DNA of 64,000 nucleotides from Desulfocucumis sp964643075 (GCA_964643075.1 CAZXQO010000002.1:124001-188000); one strand, 5' to 3'. Numbered from the stretch's first letter, positions 25,937-34,317 are shown. The notes: generated by a model not told the origin, from the letters alone. A program made the numbers and translations.

Positions 25937-26489
25937 ACTGAACGCCTCCTTTGGTATTAACCTTATTTTTATCTTCCTCATTATTAATTTCCCGGGCAAG
26001 AACACGGCGTGCACGATTCAGGCGATATTTGAGCTTGCCCAGTTTCCATCCGGCGGCCTCGGCGGCCTCGGCCTCCGTGCATCCAATAAAATGTACGAGC
26101 ACAATGGCGGTTCTCTCGCCATATGAGAGCTGTCTCATAGCCCCGTCGATAAGCATGCGGCGTTCAGCCTGCAGTACATCCCTGCCCTGATTGGAAAGGT
26201 CAATTTCGTCAATGTTTATTACAGTCTTCCGTTTGCGCACTTTGTCGAGCGCCGTATTTACCAAAATGCGGTAGAACCAGCTACGGAATGCGTGCACATC
26301 TTGCAGTTGCTGCCTGTGAACATAAAGCTTGATAAACGCTTCCTGGGCAACCTCCTCTGCATCGTGTAGGTGCCTTAGGATCAACCAGCAGGTCCGGACA
26401 GCCTGCTCCCAGCCAAGCCGGAATAATTCCTCGTACGCTCGCTCATCTTTAAGACATACACGTTTGATAATTTCCTCCGGTATATCCAC
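25929..26489 (-). CDS. ECF RNA polymerase sigma factor (copy B)
   Basis: This 186-residue ECF sigma factor is almost identical to copy A through regions 2 and 4 (only scattered changes such as RGWFYR/RSWFYR and NCARR/NRARR). It starts at GTG 26489 (MDIPEEIIKRV) behind GGGAG. Near identity in the DNA-binding parts suggests both sigma copies read the same promoters, while the anti-sigma sensor domains differ. Confidence 0.88.
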   Translation of the reverse strand: MDIPEEIIKRVCLKDERAYEELFRLGWEQAVRTCWLILRHLHDAEEVAQEAFIKLYVHRQQLQDVHAFRSWFYRILVNTALDKVRKRKTVINIDEIDLSNQGRDVLQAERRMLIDGAMRQLSYGERTAIVLVHFIGCTEAEAAEAAGWKLGKLKYRLNRARRVLAREINNEEDKNKVNTKGGVQYV

Positions 26490-26502
26490 TCAATTCACTC
26501 CC

Positions 26503-26547
26503 TTCTATAAGTATAGACGTTGGAAATGGAGAAATCGTAGGATTGAA
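26503..26547 (-). promoter_or_regulatory. Conserved ECF-type promoter region, copy 3
   Basis: Nearly the same 41-45 bases as the two other sigma copies, ending in CGTCTATAC upstream of the GGGAG ribosome site. Confidence 0.55.
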
Positions 26548-26642
26548 TTGAATTTTTTTTCAGATTTTTTTGTTCTGATAATACTGTGTTTAAACATTTA
26601 CATGACTGGGTAGCGTAGCATTTTTGAGGTGAAAAAGTGAGA

Positions 26643-26684
26643 AGAGAAGCTATGGTCTTTTTAGCCGTAGCTTCTCTTGCTTTT
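26643..26684 (+). terminator. Terminator-like hairpin
   Basis: AGAGAAGCTATGG pairs with CCGTAGCTTCTCT (one G-T pair, 9-base loop) and TTGCTTTT follows. No plus-strand gene precedes it in this window. Confidence 0.5.
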
Positions 26685-26804
26685 CAGAAGTGTCTGTACT
26701 TGGCAAAATACGAGTGCAGAAAACAAAATCCAAAATGCAATAGTATTTTTATGCTTTAATTAGTTACACTTAACCCATATGTAGGGCTTGAACATGGAGC
26801 CTCT

Positions 26805-26876
26805 ACGGGCATGATTCCAGACAGTAAGCGGCAGGAGGATGGTCCTGCCTGGCAAAAAGTAGCCTATCATGCCCGT
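26805..26876. other. 72-base nested dyad, possible structured RNA or element end
   Basis: ACGGGCATGAT (26805-26815) is exactly complementary to ATCATGCCCGT (26866-26876). Inside, GGCAGGA (26830-26836) and TCCTGCC (26843-26849) form a second perfect stem with a 6-base loop. No T-run follows and no gene overlaps it. Confidence 0.5.
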
Positions 26877-26912
26877 CTCTCATCCTCACGTTAAATTAAC
26901 CCAAATATTCAA

Positions 26913-26941
26913 GTGAGTCAGGGGACAATTTCCTGACTCAC
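26913..26941 (-). terminator. Dyad after dsrE (GAGTCAGGG dyad, copy 3)
   Basis: GTGAGTCAGG and CCTGACTCAC flank a 9-base loop 8 bases after the dsrE stop. It could end the Hdr operon, but the T-run is weak. Confidence 0.55.
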
Positions 26942-26949
26942 TATAAACT

Positions 26950-27432
26950 TTATATAAACAAATTCACATTAGCTTCGTCGGCCTCGCCCAGATAGGTGGC
27001 CACACCGGCGTATTCCAGGCCATCCATGAGCTCCTCTTCCCTGATGCCCATCACATCCATGGACATGGTGCAGGCAATCATCTTGATACCCTGATCCTTG
27101 GCGGTTTGAATTAATTCCGGCAGGCTGGTGACATTTTGCTGCTTCATCACCATTTTCATCATGGGCGCTCCCATGCCGCCGAAGTTCATTTTGGATATGC
27201 CCAGTTTGTCGGCCCCCCTGGGCATCATCCAGCCGAACATGGCCTGTAAAAAGCTTTTCTTTGTCTTTACCTGCACCTTTTCCGGTTTCCTCAGTGTGTT
27301 CAGGCCCCAGAAGGTGAAGAACATGGTTACTTCATCGCCCATGGCCGCCGCGCCGTTGGCTATAATGAAGGCGGCCATGACCTTGTCCAGATCGCCGCTG
27401 AATACGATGATTGTTTTCTTGGTAGTTTCCAC
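26950..27432 (-). CDS. DsrE/DsrF-like family protein
   Basis: This protein of about 160 residues is of the DsrE/F/H-like (peroxiredoxin-like) type that carries or transfers sulfane sulfur or supports Hdr-type complexes. It has a Rossmann-like fold start (TIIVFSGDLDKVMAAFIIANGAAAMG), a Met/Gly-rich middle, and the conserved MIACTMSMDVMGIREEEL segment with a cysteine in the position of the sulfur-carrying residue. GTG 27432 fits the GGGAGG ribosome site better than TTG 27438. It is the last gene of the tusA-hdr operon and the source of the two broken copies at 13509 and 16382. Confidence 0.85.
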   Translation of the reverse strand: METTKKTIIVFSGDLDKVMAAFIIANGAAAMGDEVTMFFTFWGLNTLRKPEKVQVKTKKSFLQAMFGWMMPRGADKLGISKMNFGGMGAPMMKMVMKQQNVTSLPELIQTAKDQGIKMIACTMSMDVMGIREEELMDGLEYAGVATYLGEADEANVNLFI

Positions 27433-27451
27433 ACCCAATCCCTCCCTTTAG

Positions 27452-28414
27452 TTATTCCGGGCAGTAGGCCCGGGCCAGGTATACCGAGATATCCTCTATG
27501 CTAAGCCGGTTATGGGCGGCCTTTTGCAGATTCACCAGGCAGATGGGACACATGGTGACCACCTTGCTCCCGGCAGCTTTTAGCTGCTCCACCCTTCTCT
27601 CCGCAGCAGCCACGGCCTTTTTGGGATACAGTGACTCGGCGGGGCCGCCGCAGCATAAGGTGAACCTGCCTGCGTCGGCAGGCTCCCTCACGGTTACACC
27701 GGCGCCGGCCAGCAGAGTCCTCTGTTCGCTGAATACATTCTCATACCTGGCGTAGACGCAGGAGTCGTGGATAACCACTTCATCCCCCAGGCTCCTCAGC
27801 GCCCCGGCATGCCGCTCTGCCAACACTTCCAGATAGCTTTTGACGTTCAGGTCGTACCCTTTGATTAAGGTGGGATACACAGACCTCAGCATATTGGTGG
27901 TGTGAGGATCTACGGTAATCAAGTTTTTAACACCGTAATTTTTTAAGTTTCTATATACCTTGCGGGCATGTTCCTCCAGCACGTCATCCATGCCCAAGTC
28001 ATAAACCAGGGCTCCGGAATACAAATCGTCTTCGAACATATAGCCCGGTTCCACCCCGGCCTGCCGCAGCAGCCTGGCAATATTGATCAGAATATCATCA
28101 AAACGCTTCTGCACGGAGGACTGGGGTATAGCCATCAGGCTGGATATATTGACGAACTTATTGACAAACCTGCCCACCCTGGCGAAATCGGCCAGGGGTG
28201 AATCTTCGATCATGCCCTGGGCCTTGTTCATGCTGGCTATATAGGGAATGAGCTGGTACATCAGGCCCGTGTAGATCACGGTCTCCCCGCCCCTGGCCAG
28301 GCCGAGCCCCCTGGCCCATCTGGTAGCGCTGCCAGCGGAAATGGGCAGTACGGAGTTTCTGATTTTCAAATTGTCCGCTAAAATTCCTATAGTATCACCT
28401 GTCGGCAACGGCAT
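27452..28414 (-). CDS. Heterodisulfide reductase subunit B-like protein
   Basis: This 320-residue (Fe-S)-binding protein has one C-terminal cysteine-rich CCG domain (HDSCVYARY, then CCGGPAESL, then MCPICLVNL). The N-terminal half lacks a second CCG repeat, unlike full HdrB. HdrB-type subunits hold the catalytic noncubane cluster that acts on disulfides or persulfides. It starts at ATG 28414 behind GGGGAG. Between it and the HdrC-like gene lies a 146-base repeat-bearing gap. Confidence 0.82.
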   Translation of the reverse strand: MPLPTGDTIGILADNLKIRNSVLPISAGSATRWARGLGLARGGETVIYTGLMYQLIPYIASMNKAQGMIEDSPLADFARVGRFVNKFVNISSLMAIPQSSVQKRFDDILINIARLLRQAGVEPGYMFEDDLYSGALVYDLGMDDVLEEHARKVYRNLKNYGVKNLITVDPHTTNMLRSVYPTLIKGYDLNVKSYLEVLAERHAGALRSLGDEVVIHDSCVYARYENVFSEQRTLLAGAGVTVREPADAGRFTLCCGGPAESLYPKKAVAAAERRVEQLKAAGSKVVTMCPICLVNLQKAAHNRLSIEDISVYLARAYCPE

Positions 28415-28447
28415 AGTCGTACTCCCCTTTAATTTCAGGCATTCAGA

Positions 28448-28491
28448 ATTCAGTACTCAGAATATTTCGAGACGACAAACCGTTCTCTCAT
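28448..28491. repeat. 44-base dispersed repeat, copy 1
   Basis: It shares 39 of 44 positions with 42663-42706 in another operon. Both lie in gaps between minus-strand genes and both start ATTCAGTA. A short direct repeat of CTGACTCC/CTGACTTC units follows at about 28524-28557. Confidence 0.7.
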
Positions 28492-28560
28492 GTTGATTCC
28501 TGTTGTTTTGCCGGCTCTTCCATTCTGACTCCTGACTCCTGACTTCTGACTCCTGATTAG

Positions 28561-28863
28561 TTACAAATTATATACTTTCTTATTGAGGTAATATCTTAAA
28601 GAGCGGACATTTTCCGCTATATGCACCCCGGCCGGACAGTTAGCCTCGCACATTTTGCACAGCAGGCAGGAGTATATGGTTTCACTATTTTTCTGCACCT
28701 TGCCTTCCAGACCCAGCAATACGTATCTGAACAATTTACGTGGCAGAAGCTCGATGCCCATGGGGCAAACCGCGCTGCACACCCCGCAGTTCATACAGGC
28801 AGAGGCGTTAAATGCCTCCGGCTTCCCGATTTCTTCAGCAAAATCTGGATTTACCAGCGCCAT
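28561..28863 (-). CDS. HdrC-like 4Fe-4S protein
   Basis: A 100-residue ferredoxin-like protein with two [4Fe-4S] motifs, CMNCGVCSAVCPMG and CLLCKMCEANCPAG. It matches the HdrC subunit that passes electrons from HdrA to HdrB. The ATG directly follows the stop of the winged-helix gene. It lacks the C-terminal helical domain of longer HdrC proteins. Confidence 0.85.
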   Translation of the reverse strand: MALVNPDFAEEIGKPEAFNASACMNCGVCSAVCPMGIELLPRKLFRYVLLGLEGKVQKNSETIYSCLLCKMCEANCPAGVHIAENVRSLRYYLNKKVYNL

Positions 28864-29109
28864 TTATGCTCCCTCCCTTGCCACGGCACCGTATTTGTAA
28901 TAACCCTCGTCCGAAAGCTCCTTTTCGGAGACGTAACCGTACTTGCGCAGGCCCATGACCCAGTACATCACTTCGTAGGCTGGGTTGCCCAGGGCCTCCG
29001 CTATTTCCGGCACGGTCAGGGGGCCATCTCCCAGCGCGGCCAGTATTTTATCCCTCATGAGCATTTCTTCCCGCACTATTTCCCTTACAGCTCTTTTCTC
29101 ACTGCTCAT
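28864..29109 (-). CDS. Small winged-helix protein in the Hdr operon
   Basis: This 81-residue protein has a predicted winged helix-turn-helix (RDKILAALGDGPLTVPEIAE, VMYWVMGLRKYGYVSEKE). It overlaps the upstream hdrA-like gene by 11 bases and abuts hdrC, so it is made with the complex. It may be a structural subunit or a regulator. I do not know a function. Confidence 0.65.
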   Translation of the reverse strand: MSSEKRAVREIVREEMLMRDKILAALGDGPLTVPEIAEALGNPAYEVMYWVMGLRKYGYVSEKELSDEGYYKYGAVAREGA

Positions 29110-30841
29110 TTTGGCATGTCTCCTTTAGCAAAGCGTCAATCATCGACCTGACCTGTGCATCGGTATATCCTTTAAGGTCAATGGCGTTGGCCAAGCAGAG
29201 GGGGACACAGCCACCGCAGCCCTTGCACAGTGCCCTGTTTATGACGGCCACGCTCCTGCCCTGCTGCTGCTCCATTTCGATGGCCGCATAGGGACAGGTG
29301 ACCACACACTCTCCGCAGCCGTTGCACAGATCCTGATGCACGGAAGCTATAAGAGGCTCCAGGTTCACGTATCCCTTTTTCAATATGGAAGCGCTCTGGG
29401 TAGCCGCCGACAGCGCCGAGGCGACGCTTTCCATGGAATTTTTGGGGCCCTGGCAGCTGCCGCAAATATAGACGCCATCCACCATAGTTTCCACCGGCCG
29501 AAGTTTGGGGTGTATTTCATTAAAGAATCTGTCCCGGCCCAGGGGAAGCTTCAGAACATCCACCAATTCCGGACTTTTCCGAGGAACCATGCCGGTTACC
29601 AGAACCACCACATCAGCCTTTATTTCAATCTCTTCCCCAAAGGTCAGGAGGTCTTTTAAACTTACCTGCAGTTTTCCGTCGGAAGTTCTTTCCACCACCG
29701 GCGGCTCGTCGTCAGCGAATTTAAGAAAATGTGAGCCCATTTCCCTGGCCTGGCTGTACATTAATTCAAATTTACCGTAGGTTCTCATGTCCCGGTAAAG
29801 GTGGTACTGGTGCATCCCGGGGTTTTTCTCCAGGGCCAGGATGGAGGCATGCACCGCCGCATTGCAGCAATAGCGGGAGCAATACCGGTTGGCGTTCTCC
29901 ACATCCGGCTGCTGTCTGCTGCCCACGCAGTAGATATATGCTACATTTTTAATTTCCCTGCCGTTGTATACCGGCCTGCCTGCAGAGGAGTCCAGCAATT
30001 CTTTGAATTGAGACAGGGTTAGCACCCCGTCCAGCCCATAGCCGAATTCCTCCTCATGCGGCTGATATGCGTCAAACCCCGTAGCCACGATGATGGAGCC
30101 CACGTTTACGCTGATGGTGGTGTCTTCCTGGCCCCGTACCCTGACAGTCACATCAAAGTTGCCTATGCTGCCGGACTTCTCCATAATTTCCGCATTAGTA
30201 TAAAGGGTTATGTTCTCCCTTTCGTTTACCTCGTTAACCAGATAGGCAATCAAAGATTTGCCGTCTTTGCCATGGGGATACATCTTACCCAGCTTGCCGA
30301 CCCAGCCTCCCGCCAGGGGTGATTTTTCCAGCAGGTATACGGATATGCCCAGATCAGCCAGCCCGATGGCAGCCCTTAGGCCGCTTATACCGGCGCCCAC
30401 CACCAGCACCCGGGGGACAGTTTCGATAATAATGGGGTCCAGCGGCTCGGTCAGGGCCGTTCTGGCAATAGCTCCCCTGACCAACCGGATGGCTTTATCC
30501 GTTGCCCCTTCCCTATCATCGGTGTGCGCCCAGGAACACTGCTCCCGGACATTCACCTGGGTATACTGGAAGGGGTTAAGCCCCGCCCTCCTGGCAACAT
30601 CCCTGAAAGTGTGCAGATGCAGCTTGGGTGAGCAGGAGGCCACCACCAGACCATCCAGATGCTGCTCCCGGATATCGCTGACCATCTCCTGCTGGGTGGC
30701 ATCGGAACAGGTGAACATGGCCGTTTTGGCCACTACCACGCCTTCGCCCTCCACAGCCTTTCTTACTCTTTCTACATCCACATAGTCGGAGATATTGCCG
30801 CCGCAGTGACAAATATAAACTCCTATTCTCCTGTCGCTCAT
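29099..30841 (-). CDS. HdrA-like FAD/iron-sulfur subunit (second)
   Basis: This 580-residue HdrA-family protein has an N-terminal cysteine-containing region (YICHCGGNISDYVDVE), an FAD-binding GAGISGLRAAIGLADLG segment (about 152-168), a C-rich CSRYCCNAAV block and two C-terminal [4Fe-4S] motifs (CNGCGECVVTCPYAAI and CKGCGGCVPLCLANAI). HdrA proteins split electrons or relay them between carriers and HdrBC. It overlaps the 902-residue HdrA by 4 bases (ATGA). Two unlike HdrA proteins side by side resemble the QmoA/B arrangement. Confidence 0.88.
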   Translation of the reverse strand: MSDRRIGVYICHCGGNISDYVDVERVRKAVEGEGVVVAKTAMFTCSDATQQEMVSDIREQHLDGLVVASCSPKLHLHTFRDVARRAGLNPFQYTQVNVREQCSWAHTDDREGATDKAIRLVRGAIARTALTEPLDPIIIETVPRVLVVGAGISGLRAAIGLADLGISVYLLEKSPLAGGWVGKLGKMYPHGKDGKSLIAYLVNEVNERENITLYTNAEIMEKSGSIGNFDVTVRVRGQEDTTISVNVGSIIVATGFDAYQPHEEEFGYGLDGVLTLSQFKELLDSSAGRPVYNGREIKNVAYIYCVGSRQQPDVENANRYCSRYCCNAAVHASILALEKNPGMHQYHLYRDMRTYGKFELMYSQAREMGSHFLKFADDEPPVVERTSDGKLQVSLKDLLTFGEEIEIKADVVVLVTGMVPRKSPELVDVLKLPLGRDRFFNEIHPKLRPVETMVDGVYICGSCQGPKNSMESVASALSAATQSASILKKGYVNLEPLIASVHQDLCNGCGECVVTCPYAAIEMEQQQGRSVAVINRALCKGCGGCVPLCLANAIDLKGYTDAQVRSMIDALLKETCQNEQ

Positions 30842-33546
30842 TTTTGCATCCTTGTCCTTTCCACATAGGCTGCTGCCTGGGCTGCAGCCGAGCCGGCATG
30901 GAGTATGGAATCGGGAATATCCCTGGCGCCGGAGGCGGTCCCGGCCACGAACACGCCCTCTATGCTGGTCCTGCCGGGATTGATATCCTCGTCAACTTCC
31001 CTGACAAATTGGAATTCGTCCGCCTCCAGTTTCTCCCCGGCAAAAAGGTCGAACACCTCGGTGTTTGGCAGCAGGCCCACCGAAAGGACCACCAGATCGT
31101 GCTCAGCCCTGGATACCTTGCCACCGTTGTCTATGTCTTCGTAATAAAGTGCAAGGTTGCCGTCTTCCACTTCTTCTATTTTGGCTACCCGTCCCTTGAC
31201 AAAATTTGCCCCCATGCCCCTGGCCTGCTCGTAAAACTCGTCATAGCCCTTGCTGAAGGCCCTGATGTCGATATAATAAACGGTTACGTCCGCCAGAGGC
31301 AGGGCACCCATAATAAGCTGGTTCTGTTTCACCGAGTACATGCAACACACCCTGGAGCATAGCTTGTTGTTTACCGTCTGATCTCTGGAGCCGGTGCAAA
31401 GAATATAGGCAATATTGTCCGGAACCTTGCCGTCTCCGGGACGGAGCACCGTATTGTAAGGCCGGGTTGGTGCCAGCAGCCTATCCATCTGCATGCCGGT
31501 GATGACATTTTTATGCTTTCCATAGCCGTACTGGGGCTTCGCGTCAGCCGGAAAGAGTTTGAAGCCGGTGGATACGATCACCGAGTTTACTTCCACTTCC
31601 AGTTTTTCTTCCTTCATGGACATGTCGATGGCGTTAGCAGGACATTCACCGATGCACTGGCTGCATTCAGAGCAGACCCCGCAATCCAGGCACCTCCCGG
31701 CGCTGTACCTGGCCTCCTCCTCGGTAAGAGAGGCTTCCGTTTCGCTGAAATCACAAACTTTTTCTTGTAATACCTCAATACTTTCCACCGGTGGCAGCAC
31801 ACTGTATTGCTTCTGTCTGTTTATAACCTGTTTTTTGTCCACTGCGGGCAATCTGTAATCGTATTCCGCGCCTTTTAAATCCTGACCGGTCAGATAACGG
31901 TGGATGAAGAAAGCAGCCCTTCTGCCCTGGCCCACGGCATTGACAATCATGGACGGGCCGGTGACCACGTCCCCCCCGGCAAACACATAGGGAATGTCTG
32001 TCTGCAGGGTTTCCGGATCAACACTGATGGTTTCATTCTTATTTAATTTAATGGCACTGCCGAAATTTTTGGTATCCGGAGCAAGACCCACTGCAGTAAT
32101 GACCATGTCAGTTTCTGTAACATACTCTGAACCCTCCGCAGGCACCGGCTTTCTCCTGCCATCGGCATCAGCACCGTCAAACTCCATCCTGATGCTGACG
32201 GCTTCGGCCAGTTTACCGTCCCTGCCGGTGAATTTTACCGGCGCGGTCAGGTATTGAAATTCTACGCCCTCTTTTTCAGCGCACTCGATTTCCCAGTGGT
32301 GAGCCGGCATTTCCTCCCTGCTCCTCCTGTACTGAACAATCACCTTTTTAGCTCCCAACCTTACGGCGACCCGGGCGGAATCAATGGCTACGTTGCCCCC
32401 GCCCACCACAATAACCGTTTTGTCCTTAAGGGACAGCTCTTTACCGAGGTTAATATCCCGCAGGAATTCCAGTGACGATACCACGCCATCCAGGTCTTCC
32501 CCATTCACGTTCATTTTTCTTGTTCCCTGGGTGCCGGTAGCCAGGAATACGGCGTCAAAGCCCTGTTTTCGCAAATCACCGATATTTTCAACCCTTACCC
32601 CGGTTTCTATTTCCACGCCCAGTGCGGTTACGTTTTTAATATCCCTTTCCACTACCTCCTTGGGCAGGCGGAATGAAGGTATGGCCAGCCTGAGCATGCC
32701 CCCCGGCTGTTTTTCGGCCTCAAATATTTTCACCCCGTAACCCTGCCGGGCCAAGTGGAAGGCGGCAGTGAGCCCCGCCGGGCCGGAGCCGGCTATGGCA
32801 ACCTTTTTACCGTTGGATTCAGCCGGAACTACTGCTTTGGATTCGGCATTCCCGGCATAATATTTATCCGCGATAAACCTTTTCAATCTCCTGATGGGCA
32901 GGGAGCCCTCTATTTCACCCCTGGAGCACTCCCCTTCGCAGGGGGCGTAGCAGGCCCGGCCCAGGCTGCCCACCAGCGGCGTTGTTTCCTGCACCAGCTC
33001 ATAGGCTTCCCCATATTTCCCAGCCCTCACCAGGGCAATGTAGCCGTGGGCCTTAATGCCCGCCGGACAGGTATGGGCGCAGGGTGAAGATCCCTGTTTT
33101 TCAATGACCGCCTTTTTGGGAACGGCCTGGGGAAAGGCTATATAGGCCGCCCTCCTGGATACCATATCGGAATTGTACTGGTCCGGAACCGCCACGTTAC
33201 ATACCATTTCACACTGACGGCAGCCGGTGCAGGCAGTTGAATTTACAAAGGTTGGCTTTTTCCTTATTTTTATCTGGAATTTGCCCTCTGCCTTTTTCTC
33301 AATCTGCTCCACCTCGGAATAAACCAAAGCTGTAACATTGGGGTGATGGATAGAGGCGGCCATTTTGGGCGTTGATATACAGCTTGCGCAGTCCAGAGTA
33401 GGGAATACCTTGCTGAGCAGAATCATTTTTCCGCCGACGCTGGGCTCCTTCTCCACCATGAGCACCTTATAGCCCATGTCGCCAAGCTTGAGGGCCGATT
33501 CCATACCCCCGATACCGCTACCGACAACAAGCATATCGTAATTCAT
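30838..33546 (-). CDS. HdrA-like protein with embedded GltD/NADPH oxidoreductase module
   Basis: This 902-residue protein is a fusion. Residues ~1-140 are the HdrA N-terminus (VVGSGIGGMESALKLGDMGY, CASC, CTGCRQCEMVC). Residues ~145-570 are a glutamate-synthase-small-subunit-like flavoprotein with its own FeS N-domain (CAHTCPAGI, CYAPCEGECSR), FAD site (GSGPAGLTAAFHLARQGYG) and NAD(P) site (VVGGGNVAIDSARVAVRLGA). Residues ~600-640 have a ferredoxin motif (CLDCGVCSECSQCIGECP). The rest resumes HdrA (CSRVCCMYSVKQ). The insertion suggests direct use of NAD(P)H as electron donor or acceptor. Confidence 0.87.
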   Translation of the reverse strand: MNYDMLVVGSGIGGMESALKLGDMGYKVLMVEKEPSVGGKMILLSKVFPTLDCASCISTPKMAASIHHPNVTALVYSEVEQIEKKAEGKFQIKIRKKPTFVNSTACTGCRQCEMVCNVAVPDQYNSDMVSRRAAYIAFPQAVPKKAVIEKQGSSPCAHTCPAGIKAHGYIALVRAGKYGEAYELVQETTPLVGSLGRACYAPCEGECSRGEIEGSLPIRRLKRFIADKYYAGNAESKAVVPAESNGKKVAIAGSGPAGLTAAFHLARQGYGVKIFEAEKQPGGMLRLAIPSFRLPKEVVERDIKNVTALGVEIETGVRVENIGDLRKQGFDAVFLATGTQGTRKMNVNGEDLDGVVSSLEFLRDINLGKELSLKDKTVIVVGGGNVAIDSARVAVRLGAKKVIVQYRRSREEMPAHHWEIECAEKEGVEFQYLTAPVKFTGRDGKLAEAVSIRMEFDGADADGRRKPVPAEGSEYVTETDMVITAVGLAPDTKNFGSAIKLNKNETISVDPETLQTDIPYVFAGGDVVTGPSMIVNAVGQGRRAAFFIHRYLTGQDLKGAEYDYRLPAVDKKQVINRQKQYSVLPPVESIEVLQEKVCDFSETEASLTEEEARYSAGRCLDCGVCSECSQCIGECPANAIDMSMKEEKLEVEVNSVIVSTGFKLFPADAKPQYGYGKHKNVITGMQMDRLLAPTRPYNTVLRPGDGKVPDNIAYILCTGSRDQTVNNKLCSRVCCMYSVKQNQLIMGALPLADVTVYYIDIRAFSKGYDEFYEQARGMGANFVKGRVAKIEEVEDGNLALYYEDIDNGGKVSRAEHDLVVLSVGLLPNTEVFDLFAGEKLEADEFQFVREVDEDINPGRTSIEGVFVAGTASGARDIPDSILHAGSAAAQAAAYVERTRMQK

Positions 33547-33550
33547 ATTG

Positions 33551-33979
33551 CTATCCCTTCCTGGCAGGTCCTAAATTTTTTAGCATGTTGTAAAAATCTT
33601 TAATCTGGTTGGTAAATGGCTCGGCACATACCGAGCAGATGGCCGACATTCTGAGCCGCTTGGGTTCATAGCCTTTTGCTCTCAGCAGTTCCTGCGCCTC
33701 TTCAGCTATTTTGGCCGACCTTTCGGCACAGTCCGGCAGGTAGGCGCACTCCTCGCCATCCGAGGCTATGAACACACCGTCAAAGCCTTTTTCCATAGCG
33801 TATAGTATCCACTCGGGCTTTATCCCGCTGGTGCAAGGCATACTGAAAACCATGGCGCTGGTAGGATAGTGCATATGGGAACTGCCGGCTAAATCGATGC
33901 CCGGGTCAGATATGTTGTTTGTGGAGAAAGCAAGGATCCTCGGTGCATAATCCTTGCTTTCATTATTTGTAGCAGCCAT
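33551..33979 (-). CDS. MvhD-like hydrogenase iron-sulfur subunit
   Basis: This 142-residue [2Fe-2S] electron-transfer protein of the MvhD/FrhD type couples HdrA to a partner dehydrogenase or hydrogenase. The motif FSMPCTSGIKPEWILYA is near the middle, and GVFIASDGEECAYLPDC and SAICSVCAEPF supply the remaining cysteines. Start ATG 33979 (MAATNNES) is chosen because it begins just after the tusA stop at 33981. No hydrogenase genes are nearby, so another partner is likely. Confidence 0.82.
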   Translation of the reverse strand: MAATNNESKDYAPRILAFSTNNISDPGIDLAGSSHMHYPTSAMVFSMPCTSGIKPEWILYAMEKGFDGVFIASDGEECAYLPDCAERSAKIAEEAQELLRAKGYEPKRLRMSAICSVCAEPFTNQIKDFYNMLKNLGPARKG

Positions 33980-33980
33980 T

Positions 33981-34235
33981 TTATTTCGCCCTCTTGACAT
34001 ATAGCTTAAAAGTACCGGCATCATCAATCAATCCGAGGAATTCATGACCTGTCTTTTTGCACCAGGCCGGAATGTCCTTCTGGGTGCCGGAATCCGAAGC
34101 CAGAACTTCCATTACCTGGCCTTTACCCACTTCAGCAATGGCCTTCTTGGCGGCCAGTATGGGGCCCGGACACGATGTACCCCTGGCGTCCACCACTTTG
34201 TCTACCTTAATGTTCTTCAGTTCGTCAATTGTCAT
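33981..34235 (-). CDS. TusA-family sulfur carrier protein
   Basis: This 84-residue protein has the TusA/SirA signature DARGTSCPGPILAAKKAI, with the sulfur-carrying cysteine in CPGP. It binds persulfide sulfur and hands it to partners. As the first gene of an operon with Hdr-like subunits and DsrE it fits a sulfur-trafficking role. The ribosome site AGGAGGAA is 12 bases upstream. Confidence 0.9.
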   Translation of the reverse strand: MTIDELKNIKVDKVVDARGTSCPGPILAAKKAIAEVGKGQVMEVLASDSGTQKDIPAWCKKTGHEFLGLIDDAGTFKLYVKRAK

Positions 34236-34278
34236 AATAATAATTCCTCCTCCATATTTAATTTCTCAGTCTCCGTGC

Positions 34279-34317
34279 TATACCCCGGGCAGCTATACTA
34301 TACCATGCCGGGGTATA
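34279..34317. promoter_or_regulatory. Candidate CsoR/CstR operator upstream of tusA
   Basis: TATACCCCGG (34279-34288) is exactly complementary to CCGGGGTATA (34308-34317). It lies 44-82 bases before the tusA start and contains a TATAGT -10-like box on the minus strand. CsoR/CstR-family repressors bind C/G-rich TACCC...GGGTA sites. Confidence 0.5.

Noticed and set aside
13481..26941. CRISPR array
   Set aside because: Repeats in this region are few, far apart and unequal in spacing; no cas genes are present.
13474..26950. Complete prophage
   Set aside because: Holin and lysin-like genes are present but no terminase, portal, capsid, tail or integrase gene was found.
28621..29151. Plus-strand open frame of ~176 codons
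   Set aside because: Antisense to hdrC and the winged-helix gene, both of which have clear motifs.
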